From an uncultured Lachnospiraceae bacterium (lineage in GTDB: Bacteria > Bacillota > Clostridia > Lachnospirales > Lachnospiraceae), in NCBI GenBank assembly GCA_910577015.1, contig CAJTKU010000005.1, positions 1 through 64,000 of the forward strand: DNA of 64,000 bases. The letters run 5' to 3'. Made by a program: the position numbers and the translations under genes. This document shows, piece by piece, positions 33,000 through 42,250 of the stretch (positions are counted from its first letter, which is position 1; every line of letters starts with the position of its first letter). Under the pieces are notes generated by a model that saw only the letters and a list, made by a program, of their open reading frames with translations, was not told the origin of the DNA and ran no database searches.

Positions 33000-33941
33000 A
33001 TGAAAAAAGCAATTTTTACTTTTATCTTTTTTACCATTTCCACCCTGTTTTTGTCGTCATGCCTCCCAAAACCGGCAGCTCCCGATGCAGGGTATATGGA
33101 CGCCTCCAAAAAAAGCCACAACGAAAAAACCCTTCTGGACATTATGCAGGAGGCCTGTGGCAGCACCATGGAGGCTTATTGCTATGTGGATATGGATAAC
33201 GACGGAAAAGAAGAACTGATTGGCACATACTTAAACGAGGATTCCCTCTATTCCACCTGGTATTGCAGCAGCGACGGACAAACCTGTCTGGAAGTACATA
33301 CAAATTCCGAATATTGGGAGGGCGGATGCAGCATATGGCCGATTCCGTTAGACAATGAAACGCATGTTGCAATAAATGCCTATAATTGGTTTGGGAACGC
33401 CAAAAATTTTTCTATTTTATCCCTGCATGACTCTCAAATCAAAACCATTGTTTCCGATATGTGGGGAAATGTATATGTGAATGAAGCAGGCGACATCCTC
33501 TTGGGCATTGAGGCATACGACGCATATTATGATGCCGGTATTGAAGATTTCATCTGGCATTCGTGGAAGGATACCTACCTTTACTATGACGGAAATACCT
33601 ACAAACAATACGGAGCCACCCTGATTACGGAAGAAGAATTTTTACAGTTTGAAAACGCCGCAGAAATACTTGCTTTCATCCGCGGCGACAATACTTACTA
33701 CAGCATCCGCGGTGATAATGCTTACCCCATTATGGACGACACGATAAAGCTGGAATTGTCCTACTGGATACGGAAAAACGGTATTCTCCACATCCAATGC
33801 GCCCAATATGACAGCGACGGCAATATATACTTCTCTTATTACACGATGCGGTATCAGGATAACGTTATCACCGTTGATTATGGGGATTGCCGGGAAGGAC
33901 AGATGGCGGAATCCTTTACTTCCATAGAAGCCACCTATTAG
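33000..33941 (+). CDS. Putative lipoprotein of unknown function
   Basis: 313 residues with a lipoprotein signal MKKAIFTFIFFTISTLFLSSC (lipidated Cys 21). The mature part has VDMDNDGKEELIGTYL, a calcium-loop-like FG-GAP/EF pattern seen in secreted repeat proteins, and YDSDGNIYFSYYTMRYQDNVITVDYGD. There is no enzyme motif. It starts 16 nt after the acetyltransferase stop and may share its transcript. Confidence 0.7.
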   Translation: MKKAIFTFIFFTISTLFLSSCLPKPAAPDAGYMDASKKSHNEKTLLDIMQEACGSTMEAYCYVDMDNDGKEELIGTYLNEDSLYSTWYCSSDGQTCLEVHTNSEYWEGGCSIWPIPLDNETHVAINAYNWFGNAKNFSILSLHDSQIKTIVSDMWGNVYVNEAGDILLGIEAYDAYYDAGIEDFIWHSWKDTYLYYDGNTYKQYGATLITEEEFLQFENAAEILAFIRGDNTYYSIRGDNAYPIMDDTIKLELSYWIRKNGILHIQCAQYDSDGNIYFSYYTMRYQDNVITVDYGDCREGQMAESFTSIEATY

Positions 33942-33965
33942 CGATAAAGAAGGGAGGCCAAACAC

Positions 33966-35126
33966 ATGGCAGACATTACTCTTTCCAAAAAGCAGGCGCG
34001 CCGGTTTTTGCTGTTGAAGCACGGACTGCTTGGCAGTTATAAATTTAAGGGAAAAGACGGCATACTGGAATTTGTCCGGCAGGCCGGCTGCATCCAGTTT
34101 GACCCCATCGATGTGTGCGGAAAAAATGCGGAACTTGTTTTGCAGTCCAGAGTCAGGAATTTTTCCAAAAACATGCTCTATGAACTGCTCTATACCGAGC
34201 GTAAGCTGCTTGATTATTTCGACAAAAATCTTGCCATTATCTCTTTGGACGACTGGAAATATTTTGAGCGGGTAAGGGAAAGCCACCGTAGGTGGGAGCG
34301 CAGCCACGAGGAGGTCAAAAGCGCGCATGACAAAATCATACAGGAGATTTCCGAGCGCGGACCGCTTAGTTCCGCTGATTTGGACATGCAGGAAAAGGTT
34401 GACTGGTACTGGAGCGAAACCAGACTGGCAAGGGCAGCCCTGGAGCACATGTATTTCAGCGGAGAGCTGGCAATCCACCACAAGAAAGGAAATGTAAAAT
34501 ATTACGACTTAATTGAAAACTGTATCCCTGAGGAAATCCTGACGGCAGAAGAACCCCATCCTCTGGATTTTGACTACAAAAAATGGCTCGTCCTGAGAAG
34601 AATCGGCTCTGTCGGCCTGCTGTGGAACCGTGCGTCGGATGCATGGCTCGGCATACCCGATTTAAAATCCGAAGAGAGAAACCGGATTTTTGACGCGCTG
34701 CTCTTAGAAGCCCGGATTTTGAGAATACAGGTTGAGGATATTCCCCACGCGCTGTACTGCCGCATGGAGGACAGCCCCCTGATTGACCTTGTAAAGGAAA
34801 ATCCCCGCCTGCAGAAGCGCTGCGAGCTGATTGCGCCTCTGGACAATCTGATGTGGGACAGAAATCTGATTTCAGCGCTCTTTGATTTTGACTATAAATG
34901 GGAGATTTACACGCCGCAGGAAAAACGCAGATATGGTTATTACGTCTTACCCATCCTTTTCGGCGAACAATTTATCGGAAGGGTGGAGGCGGTTTTTGAC
35001 AAAAAGGCAAAAAAACTGCAGGTCCGGAATATCTGGTATGAACCCCGGACCCGCATATCCGTGCAGTTGGAAAATAAGGTAAAAGATACCCTGAAGCGTT
35101 TTGAGCAATTCCACTTACGCAGTTAA
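33966..35126 (+). CDS. YcaQ/AlkX-like DNA glycosylase (HTH_42 family)
   Basis: 386 residues. N-terminal winged-helix segment LSKKQARRFLLLKHGL, then GCIQFDPIDVCGKNAELVLQSRV: the Q-x-D triad (Q44-F-D46) corresponds to the catalytic motif of AlkX/YcaQ glycosylases, which excise bulky alkylated bases and unhook interstrand crosslinks. Further segments ELLYTERKLLDYFDKN and LIAPLDNLMWDRNLISALFDFDYKWEIYTP are family-typical. GGGAGG precedes the start. It converges on leuA with only 1 nt between stops. Confidence 0.9.
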   Translation: MADITLSKKQARRFLLLKHGLLGSYKFKGKDGILEFVRQAGCIQFDPIDVCGKNAELVLQSRVRNFSKNMLYELLYTERKLLDYFDKNLAIISLDDWKYFERVRESHRRWERSHEEVKSAHDKIIQEISERGPLSSADLDMQEKVDWYWSETRLARAALEHMYFSGELAIHHKKGNVKYYDLIENCIPEEILTAEEPHPLDFDYKKWLVLRRIGSVGLLWNRASDAWLGIPDLKSEERNRIFDALLLEARILRIQVEDIPHALYCRMEDSPLIDLVKENPRLQKRCELIAPLDNLMWDRNLISALFDFDYKWEIYTPQEKRRYGYYVLPILFGEQFIGRVEAVFDKKAKKLQVRNIWYEPRTRISVQLENKVKDTLKRFEQFHLRS

Positions 35127-35127
35127 A

Positions 35128-36804
35128 TTACCGGCGTACGCTTTCCACTACCTTGTTGCTGGCAATTACCAGCGCGGCAATGGAGCTTTTGATAATATCC
35201 TCATCGATACCCACGCCCCAGAAGGTTTTGTCCCCGCTGACAAGGCCTACATATGCCGCCGCCTTGGAAGAGGAGCCTTTTGAAATGGCATGTTCTTCAT
35301 AGACAGCCAGCGTATACTCAATGCCAAAGTATTTCTTGATGGCATTGCTCACCGCGTCAAGACGGCCGTTTCCGGCAGTTTCAATTACCTGCTTTTTGTC
35401 CTCCTGTTCGATGGTTACTTCCGCCAGGATGCCGTTCACCTGTTTGAAATGGCATTCCGGGATATCGAAAACAGGCTTTCTGTTCACATAATTGTCTTTA
35501 AAAATCCGGTAAGTGTCTTCGGGAGACAACTCTTTATGCTGCTTGTCGGAAACATCCTTCACCAGATACCCGACTTCTTCCTTCATCTTATCCGGCAGGG
35601 AAATGCCGAAGTTCTGTTTCAGGATAAAGGAAATGCCTCCCTTGCCGGACTGGCTGTTGATACGGATGACATCCGACTCGTATTCCCTTCCCAAATCCAC
35701 AGGGTCAATGGGAAGATATGGCACTTCCCATCTCTCGCCGCTCTTTCCCTCTTTGCGCCATGCCATTCCTTTGGAAATGGCATCCTGATGGGAGCCGGAA
35801 AAAGCAGTAAACACCAAATCTCCCGCATAGGGCGTCCTTTCATATACATGCATCCCCGTCAGCCGTTCATATACCTCCCTCACCTTTGCAATATGGGAAA
35901 AATCAAGTCCGGGGTCCACGCCATGGCACACCATGTTCATGGCAACCGTGACGATATCCACGTTGCCGGTGCGCTCCCCGTTTCCAAACAGGGTGCCTTC
36001 CACGCGGTCTGCGCCCGCCAGTATGCCAAACTCCGCGTCGCTGATGCCGCATCCCCTGTCATTGTGCGGATGCACGCTCAAAACCACGGCGTCCCGATAC
36101 TTCAGGTTTTTGTGGAAATACTCAATCTGCGCCGCAAACACATGGGGCATGGCAATCTGTACCGTGGTCGGAATATTAATAATGGCCTTGCGCGCCGCAT
36201 CCGGTTTCCATACGTCAAGCACCGCGTTGCAGACCTCCAGCGCATACTCCACTTCCGTGCCCGGAAAGCTTTCCGGGCTGTATTCAAAGGTAAAATTACC
36301 GTCCGTTTCATCAGCCAGCTCTTTTAACAGCTTCGCACCGTCCACGGCCAGTTGTTTTACTTCTTCTTTGCTCTTTTTAAATACCTGCTCCCTCTGTGCA
36401 ACTGAGGTGGAATTGTAAAGATGCACCACTGCATGGGGCGCCCCTTTTACAGCCTCAAACGTTTTCTTGATGATATGCTCCCGCGCCTGGGTCAATACCT
36501 GTATTGTCACATCATCGGGAATCATGTTTCTCTCTATCAGCTCCCGCAGGAAATTATATTCCGTCTCGGAAGCGGCAGGAAAACCGACTTCGATTTCCTT
36601 AAATCCCACCTCCAGAAGCAGCTTGAAAAATTCCAGTTTTTCTTCCAGTCCCATGGGCTCTATCAATGCCTGATTGCCATCCCGCAAATCCACGCTGCAC
36701 CAGATGGGCGGCTTTTCGATACAATCCTTTTTCACCCAGTCATATGTCACAACCGGGGGCATAAAATACGGTTTCACATACTTTTCCTTGTAATTACTCT
36801 TCAT
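35128..36804 (-). CDS. leuA: 2-isopropylmalate synthase
   Basis: ATG 36804 (MKSNYKEKYVKPYFMPPVVTYDW) follows GGAG; the frame upstream runs through the leader. 558 residues of the long LeuA form: catalytic SVDLRDGNQA (R41, D42), HPHND metal site in VVLSVHPHNDRGCG, EGTLFGNGERTGNVD, and a C-terminal regulatory domain (~430-557; GNGRLDAVSNAIKKYFG). It condenses acetyl-CoA with 2-oxoisovalerate, the first step to leucine. A leucine T-box leader controls it. Confidence 0.97.
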   Translation of the reverse strand: MKSNYKEKYVKPYFMPPVVTYDWVKKDCIEKPPIWCSVDLRDGNQALIEPMGLEEKLEFFKLLLEVGFKEIEVGFPAASETEYNFLRELIERNMIPDDVTIQVLTQAREHIIKKTFEAVKGAPHAVVHLYNSTSVAQREQVFKKSKEEVKQLAVDGAKLLKELADETDGNFTFEYSPESFPGTEVEYALEVCNAVLDVWKPDAARKAIINIPTTVQIAMPHVFAAQIEYFHKNLKYRDAVVLSVHPHNDRGCGISDAEFGILAGADRVEGTLFGNGERTGNVDIVTVAMNMVCHGVDPGLDFSHIAKVREVYERLTGMHVYERTPYAGDLVFTAFSGSHQDAISKGMAWRKEGKSGERWEVPYLPIDPVDLGREYESDVIRINSQSGKGGISFILKQNFGISLPDKMKEEVGYLVKDVSDKQHKELSPEDTYRIFKDNYVNRKPVFDIPECHFKQVNGILAEVTIEQEDKKQVIETAGNGRLDAVSNAIKKYFGIEYTLAVYEEHAISKGSSSKAAAYVGLVSGDKTFWGVGIDEDIIKSSIAALVIASNKVVESVRR

Positions 36805-36833
36805 ACCTGCTCCTTTCCCTGTCATTCCATAAA

Positions 36834-37110
36834 ATAAAAAAACCCTATAAAAATGAAATTTCATTTTTATAGAGACGTATATCTACGCGGTACCACTCTA
36901 TTTCATGGAAAAACCATGCACTCATCATGCCTTTCCCCTTTCTACGGCGGGATGTCCGTCCAAGCCTACACAGTCTGCAAAACAGGCTTTCAGCCGGCTG
37001 CTCCAAGGTGAGTTCACCATCCGCTTCCGGCTGCCTTGCACCATACGGCAGCTCTCTGATTTCTGACATCTGACTACTATTCCTCTTCATCGCTTTACTT
37101 CCATATTCAA
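36834..37110 (-). promoter_or_regulatory. Leucine T-box riboswitch with terminator (leuA leader)
   Basis: On the minus strand the leader has the AGAGAG element, a specifier codon CTC (37012-37010, Leu) in GAACTCACC, and the T-box TGGTACCGCG (36895-36886). A perfect 28-nt palindrome (36845-36872) followed by a T run forms the terminator. Uncharged tRNA-Leu should pair with the T-box and allow leuA transcription. This explains the gap between leuA and the HD pseudogene. Confidence 0.93.
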
Positions 37111-37118
37111 TTTTTATT

Positions 37119-37151
37119 ATATTAGCACATTCCACTTGCATGTGCAAGTGG
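37119..37151 (-). promoter_or_regulatory. leuA promoter with palindrome over the -35 box
   Basis: TTGCAC (37147-37142), 17-bp spacer, TAATAT (37124-37119) on the minus strand. The -35 lies within a perfect palindrome, CCACTTGCA-TG-TGCAAGTGG (37132-37151), suggesting a second, DNA-binding layer of control. Confidence 0.6.
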
Positions 37152-37166
37152 TAAATTTATTGGAAT

Positions 37167-37674
37167 TTACCTTTCTCCTTCCCATTCTGCCATAAATTCT
37201 TCCAGAAAATTTTCTATTACTTTCTGACGATGTTCCGCAATTTTTTTGGCGGTTTTTGTATTCATCCTGTCTTTAAGCAATAATAATTGCACCCAATGCG
37301 TCCAGCCTATCTGCGTCCTGAACGCATTTTCCTTCTATCGTATCAGGTGTAACAGAATCAGTCCCCGCAAAAGACACTTCATCTATTATCTTACACACAA
37401 AACGAATAACGCTTTCATCCAGTCCGTTATTTTTCATGAACTTTACCGCATTTGTTTTTTGTTCATGTGTTTCCGGTGAAAGTTTAACATCATCTACATC
37501 ATGTAATAGCGCCGCCAACTGTACTATCCGTTTGTCAGCCTTTTCCTGTTCTGCAAGCTGCACTGCCAACCGATAAACTCTCATGGTATGATAATAGTCA
37601 TGTCCGCTGCAATCATCGGAAAATATTTGTTCTATATACTTTTTTGCTTTTTCTATGATAAGTTCTGTCTCCAT
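37167..37674 (-). pseudogene. HD-domain phosphohydrolase with internal deletion and frame change
   Basis: From ATG 37674 the frame encodes a YedJ-like HD hydrolase: CSGHDYYHTMRVYRLAVQLAE, LAALLHDVDDVKL (HD pair), VQDADRLDALGAI, then stops at 37273. The C-terminus of the same family, LLLLKDRMNTKTAKKIAEHRQKVIENFLEEFMAEWEGE, follows directly in another frame and ends at 37167. The residues normally between these parts are missing, so a deletion with loss of frame has broken the gene. Confidence 0.75.
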
Positions 37675-37689
37675 AATTTACCCATTCTG

Positions 37690-37860
37690 CACAACAAATA
37701 CATACCTTCCGTCCACATATTCCAACCAGTTTCTCATCATCCCACGCAGAAAATACGGTTTCACTGTTATCCAATGCTTTTTTCAGACATTTTGGATAAT
37801 TTACAGACAGCCAGCCGAACGACCGGAATAAATTATGCTCATTTTTCTTCTCTATCCTGA
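37690..37860 (-). pseudogene. GNAT acetyltransferase remnant (N-terminal piece)
   Basis: An open minus-strand stretch reads FRSFGWLSVNYPKCLKKALDNSETVFSAWDDEKLVGICG, closely resembling the first third of small GNATs. There is no start codon with a ribosome site, and the acetyl-CoA binding half is missing. It lies between the HD pseudogene and an intact GNAT, marking a decaying stretch. Confidence 0.5.
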
Positions 37861-37872
37861 AATCTAGTATGT

Positions 37873-38826
37873 TTATAAACTCCGCTGCGTAATTCGCTCA
37901 TCAATCCTTCGCACTACACTATTGGTGTAAGCTGTAAAATATTTCAGCCAAAACCCTCGGCCTGTTGGATTGAAACTTTCAAAATTTACGCCAAGTCCGG
38001 AATATCCTTCTCTCTTCAGCGTAGATATGGCATAATTCAGTAAATTCTGATATACTCCCTTACCCCTGTGTTCCGGCAGACAGTAAGCTCCTCTGATATG
38101 GCGATAAGTACTTCCTGTTGCAACAAAAGTTTCACCGGAAGCTGAGATTTTTAAATATGCACATAATTTACCGTTCTGCTTTGCCACAAAGTACCGTCCC
38201 TCTTCCTGCATGGAGGATATCGTAAATTCCTCCTGTGTCTCAGGCTTACGGCTCATAAAGAAGGGGCTTTCGCAATAATGACGGTTCAGTGCCAAATGAA
38301 GCGGATAAACAGAATAACATTCTGTTTTTGGCAACTCGGTAAAATCATAGTCTGCACAAGGTTCACAGTCAATCAATTCCATTGGACGAACAGCATCTAA
38401 GCAACGCAGACCAAAACCGTAACGATAAAATTGCCGTTGAATCTCTTCATCATGGGCATAAAGACAGATTGCATGTGAAACTGCCCCGGACCTTACCCAC
38501 TTTTCTCCCGCTGCCTGATACATGGCGGCATAAACTTTTGGACGGTCTTCAGAAACAGCAGCATTTGCGCCCATCGGAGAAAAAATTCCTTTCACATCCG
38601 TGGCCCGAAATGCATTGTCAAAAGGAGGGGTACAGCACAGAAAGCCAATCATTCTTTTATTTTCAAATGCCGCAACACCCAGCCCGTTCTCAGCAAATTC
38701 ATTTAAATCAGGAATATTTCTCATATGTGGCAGTTCTTTTACAAATTGCTGCTCATCACGGTAGTTTGAAAGAGCAAGCTCCATTGCTTCTTCAACATGT
38801 ATATTTTGCAAATTAATGATATTCAA
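37873..38826 (-). CDS. Two-domain GNAT N-acetyltransferase
   Basis: 317 residues starting at TTG 38826, with GGAGAGGAG 9 nt upstream. It has an N-terminal GNAT-like half (GLGVAAFENKRMIGFLCCTPP, VYAAMYQAAGEKWVRSGAVSHAICLYAHDEEIQRQFYRYGFG) and a C-terminal half with the acetyl-CoA motif IRGAYCLPEHRGKGVYQNLLNYAISTLKREGYSGLGVNFESFNPTGRGFWLKYF. Only the second half looks active. The substrate is unknown. Confidence 0.85.
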   Translation of the reverse strand: MNIINLQNIHVEEAMELALSNYRDEQQFVKELPHMRNIPDLNEFAENGLGVAAFENKRMIGFLCCTPPFDNAFRATDVKGIFSPMGANAAVSEDRPKVYAAMYQAAGEKWVRSGAVSHAICLYAHDEEIQRQFYRYGFGLRCLDAVRPMELIDCEPCADYDFTELPKTECYSVYPLHLALNRHYCESPFFMSRKPETQEEFTISSMQEEGRYFVAKQNGKLCAYLKISASGETFVATGSTYRHIRGAYCLPEHRGKGVYQNLLNYAISTLKREGYSGLGVNFESFNPTGRGFWLKYFTAYTNSVVRRIDERITQRSL

Positions 38827-39007
38827 GATTCCAAACTCCTCTCCTATTAGTTAAATTATAGTCACCCTTCGCATTTGAATACAACTAATAAGTTCCAGTT
38901 TACAACCTTAATTATAAAAAATTTACCTGCCCTCCGCAATACATATTTATGACTTATTTCAGTATCAAAATATTACATTCAAAATCCGCGGCCCGTGCTA
39001 CATGGGA

Positions 39008-39076
39008 AAATCCGTAAACTCCTCTTGCGATTCAGGCTTACGATACATAAAAATAGACTTTCACAGTTAGTCGTTC
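39008..39076 (-). pseudogene. Short remnant of a second copy of the adjacent GNAT gene
   Basis: About 70 nt match the 38223-38290 part of the intact GNAT gene (the segment encoding FMSRKPETQEEFT) with several changes; nothing else of that copy remains. It lies in the 353-nt gap 38827-39179, otherwise AT-rich, before the promoter of the next gene. Confidence 0.5.
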
Positions 39077-39105
39077 TTGTCAGTCTTTTTTCCCTATGCT
39101 ATACT
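39077..39105 (+). promoter_or_regulatory. Promoter of the membrane protein gene at 39180
   Basis: TTGTCA (39077-39082), 17-bp spacer, TATACT (39100-39105), about 75 nt before the ATG. Confidence 0.6.
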
Positions 39106-39179
39106 CAAAAAAGCAGATATTGATTTTTTGTTTTGACAGTGGGAGAAAATCCGGCGAACAGAAATAGGAGGAACAGGAA

Positions 39180-39923
39180 ATGTTTGAGCAATGGTTACAA
39201 CAAGAAAAATCAGCAATTAAATCGCGCTTCATAAATGTACGTATCTTTTGTGTGGGTCTTGCACTCTTGTTGATGGTTCCCGCTATCCTGATACAGTTGG
39301 TTCTGCTGTTGGACGGTGGCGGGATAGTATCGGTCTTTGCCATTATATTTTTCATTTTTGTTATTGTTTTCGCACTTTCTATGAGCAGTTACAAGAAACT
39401 GTTCGTAAAGCCCCTTCTTAACTCCATCCGACAGGAACAGCTTACGGAAGAGGACCGACAGGAATTTGCACAGCAGATGCAGAAACAGGCGGTTTGCATC
39501 TCTTACCAGCCGCTTCCCCAGATAAAGTCCTGCGATATCATGGTGGCGAGCGACTACTGCTACATGAGACAACCCAGAAAAAGCCGTATCATCCGAAACA
39601 GAGAGATTCGCAAGGCAGTCTTTATTCAGGAAGAATACAGCACAGGATATCGGGGACATATGCGCCCTTGTTTTGCTTTGGCACTATATACTGCTGACAA
39701 CGAAAAGCCTGTTTGGAAAGGATATTTCATGAATAAGGAAGAGGCTTCTCAGGCATTTTTGAGATTTAAAGCTGTCCTGCCGCCGGATACAGATTTTCAG
39801 GATTATGTAGCCAATCCGGAAAAGGTTCCCCGAAAGCCCCTGTGGAAAACCTTGCTTGACTGGGCGATATGTCTTCTCTTCCTTGCGGCAATGATTTTTT
39901 TAGCAAAATATTTGGGAAATTAA
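39180..39923 (+). CDS. Membrane protein of unknown function (YcxB-like layout)
   Basis: 247 residues: two adjacent N-terminal membrane helices (~22-45 and ~50-70), a soluble domain (~75-220) with QIKSCDIMVASDYCYMRQPRKSRIIRNREIRKAVFIQEEYSTGYRGHMRPCFALALYTADNEKPVWKGYFMNKEEASQAFLRFKAVLP, and a C-terminal membrane helix (WAICLLFLAAMIFLAKYL). The layout recalls YcxB-like proteins but I cannot place it firmly. GGAGG precedes the start. Confidence 0.65.
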   Translation: MFEQWLQQEKSAIKSRFINVRIFCVGLALLLMVPAILIQLVLLLDGGGIVSVFAIIFFIFVIVFALSMSSYKKLFVKPLLNSIRQEQLTEEDRQEFAQQMQKQAVCISYQPLPQIKSCDIMVASDYCYMRQPRKSRIIRNREIRKAVFIQEEYSTGYRGHMRPCFALALYTADNEKPVWKGYFMNKEEASQAFLRFKAVLPPDTDFQDYVANPEKVPRKPLWKTLLDWAICLLFLAAMIFLAKYLGN

Positions 39924-39988
39924 CCAGCCGTTTGAGCGGTTCATTTTCTTGTGGACATAGGAGTTCCCTACAGGAGATTCTTTGCATT

Positions 39989-41164
39989 TTAGGATTTTAT
40001 TGCATCTTGAATCTCCTTTTCGCACGCTTGAACAAATTGAAAAATTTTATTGGCATCATTTGCACATTTTGTATCTTGTATTTCCAGAAAATATGCAGCA
40101 AAAAAAATTTCTATGCATTCCATCACATACGGAACGGCCTCTTTTTCCTCTTCAGAAAGCATACTGATGCTTTCATAACCTGCAATAACGGCTTTGACAT
40201 TTTTCATCCAATCGGTTTTCGTGAGGGGCTCCTTTGTTTCTTCCGCCAGCAATCCCGTCAGGAAATAGCATATATCAAATATCCTGATATTTCTTTGGCT
40301 TAAATCAAAATCAATATATCCTGACAGCTCACCTTCATGGAATAAAAAATTACCGAAATGTACATCTCTATGAATTAACTGTTTAGGCAAGGAATCATAT
40401 GTCTCCTCCAATAACCGCACTGCTTTTAAATATTGCTCTTTATCTACCGTCTGCCATTCATTTTTTTTCAGGCTTTCCTGAACCCATCCTTTCATCTCTC
40501 TTAAAAGGCTATTATCCCAAAATGCAATCTCTTTCTCGCACTCTGTAAAAGCCTTGTGCAGCTGCGCGATGGCGCAACCCATATTCCATGCCGTTTTTTC
40601 ATCCTTCAAATCAGACAGATTACTTCCCCGTAATTTTTTTGAAACAAGAAAGTATTTATTTTGGCAGGAAACAAATTTTTCGCCTGTTAAAGTGGGGAGA
40701 ATTTCAGCGACAGGGATATTGTGGTTTAACAGAATTGTCGTTGTTTTTATGTTTCTCTCCAACTGTTCTTTGTTATCATAAACTTTTATTATATAAGAGT
40801 GGTCTGTTTCCCAGGCTGAAGAATAAATTTGCAGTAACTGCCCATTCTCTATTCCCCACGATTTTAAAATCTCTTTTATTATCCCTTCCATTTTCTGATG
40901 CTCTGCCCTTTCCTTTAAAAGAATCCTTCTGATACTTGACTCTGCTAAATGATATATGCTGCCAAGCTCTTCATTGGCTTTCCCTTCAAGATGCCTCAAG
41001 TATATGTGTTTGTTCCGTTTCTCTAATTCAATCTTATAATCTGTCCGGCGCTTCGCTCTACGATAATTTTCTTTTGGAATATACAAACAGCCTCCTTGAT
41101 AATATTTTTGAATGAGAGAGATTAAGTCTTTGGATAAAACTTTATTTGCATTTAAATATTTCAT
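39989..41164 (-). CDS. Fusion of CD3324-type HTH domain and aminoglycoside-phosphotransferase-like kinase
   Basis: ATG 41164 (MKYLNANKVLSKDLISLIQKYYQGGCLYIPKE) follows GGAG. Residues 1-85 match the CD3324-type small HTH proteins (KRNKHIYLRHLEGKANEELGSIYHLAESSIRRIL). Residues ~95-390 are a kinase of the APH/choline kinase fold: IHRDVHFGNFLF with catalytic D267 and N272, and metal-binding IDFD (285-287). An HTH normally found as a separate protein is here joined to a small-molecule kinase, suggesting a regulator-kinase or a resistance enzyme with DNA-binding autoregulation. Confidence 0.85.
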   Translation of the reverse strand: MKYLNANKVLSKDLISLIQKYYQGGCLYIPKENYRRAKRRTDYKIELEKRNKHIYLRHLEGKANEELGSIYHLAESSIRRILLKERAEHQKMEGIIKEILKSWGIENGQLLQIYSSAWETDHSYIIKVYDNKEQLERNIKTTTILLNHNIPVAEILPTLTGEKFVSCQNKYFLVSKKLRGSNLSDLKDEKTAWNMGCAIAQLHKAFTECEKEIAFWDNSLLREMKGWVQESLKKNEWQTVDKEQYLKAVRLLEETYDSLPKQLIHRDVHFGNFLFHEGELSGYIDFDLSQRNIRIFDICYFLTGLLAEETKEPLTKTDWMKNVKAVIAGYESISMLSEEEKEAVPYVMECIEIFFAAYFLEIQDTKCANDANKIFQFVQACEKEIQDAIKS

Positions 41165-41318
41165 CAATATCACTCCATTTATCAGCTTATTTTATCATAA
41201 CAGATAAATATGTTTTTGTGTGATTATTTCCCTTTCTGAATAAAACATAATCACATATCTCTGATTTGTGGTATAATGAAAAAACAGAAATTGAAATATG
41301 GGAAAGGGATAAGAGTCT

Positions 41319-42209
41319 ATGCCTAAAGCCAAAAACAATGTTTTTCGTGTCAAAACAGATGGTTTTCACGGTGAATTGTTCCTTCCGACTGAGGACAAAT
41401 ACCCGGGGAAAGTTCTAATCTGTTTCAGTGGCAGCGATGGAAAATTTGAACTTTCCCGGATGCTGGCGGGAGTTTTTCAGTCCCATGGACTGACCGCCCT
41501 GGCTCTGGCTTATGTAATGGAGGAAGGACTGCCCGGACAGTTCTTTCACGTTCCCATTGATTTGTTGGAGACGGCGGCAAAACGGCTGCACGGCATGGGA
41601 TATGAAAAGATAGGGCTGTGGGGCATTTCCAAAGGCGCGGAACTGGCGCTGACAGCAGGAAGTTTCCTGCCAAAACTCATCAATGCGGTGGTTGCGGTTT
41701 CCCCCATAAATACCGTATGTCAGGGTTTTACCATGAAAAAAGGTATCTCTATTGCGCCGGGGAGTACTTGGACCTTTCATGGCAGGGAAATACCTTATAC
41801 CGCTTTCGGGCTTGATAAATTCCCTCTTTGCCATGTGCTGAGGAAAAGCATCAGGGCGCGGGAATTAACCATGTACGACCTTTATCTGCCCCTTGTGCAG
41901 AATCCTGCGCCTGCCGCAGTTATTCAGGTAGAAAAAATTACCGGTCCCGTTTTACTTATTTCTTCTAAAGCAGATACCATGTGGCCGTCAGACCTTGCGG
42001 CCAAACAGGTAATGAAAAGATTGCAGCAACATTCTTTTCCATACTCTTACCGACATCTGAGTTATGATTACGGCGGGCATCTGTTTGTCCCGATGGAGTT
42101 GCGGCTGGCAAAGTTTTTTAAAGGTGACCGGTGGAAAAATAAAAAACCCGGGCAAAAAGCCCGGATGGATTCCCTAATAAAAACTCTGGAATTTGTTTCG
42201 CAGTGGTAA
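41319..42209 (+). CDS. Alpha/beta hydrolase, BAAT C-terminal type
   Basis: 296 residues. The nucleophile elbow GLWGISKGAELA (S104), an acid in SSKADTMWPS and a His in YDYGGHLFVP make a catalytic triad typical of the BAAT/acyl-CoA thioester hydrolase C-terminal domain, with Ser in place of the Cys of animal BAATs. It probably hydrolyses or transfers an acyl thioester or ester. A TGGTATAAT extended -10 lies ~45 nt upstream. A minus-strand terminator hairpin lies within its last codons. Confidence 0.85.
   Translation: MPKAKNNVFRVKTDGFHGELFLPTEDKYPGKVLICFSGSDGKFELSRMLAGVFQSHGLTALALAYVMEEGLPGQFFHVPIDLLETAAKRLHGMGYEKIGLWGISKGAELALTAGSFLPKLINAVVAVSPINTVCQGFTMKKGISIAPGSTWTFHGREIPYTAFGLDKFPLCHVLRKSIRARELTMYDLYLPLVQNPAPAAVIQVEKITGPVLLISSKADTMWPSDLAAKQVMKRLQQHSFPYSYRHLSYDYGGHLFVPMELRLAKFFKGDRWKNKKPGQKARMDSLIKTLEFVSQW
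42135..42164 (-). terminator. Intragenic minus-strand terminator
   Basis: CCGGGC (42148-42153) AAAAA GCCCGG (42159-42164), followed on the minus strand by GGGTTTTTTATTTTT. It would stop transcripts reading leftward out of the PurA-like operon, after crossing the SDR gene antisense. Confidence 0.6.
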
Positions 42210-42250
42210 AACAATGTTTAAAAACAAGCAGAAAGGACAAGCAGACATAC

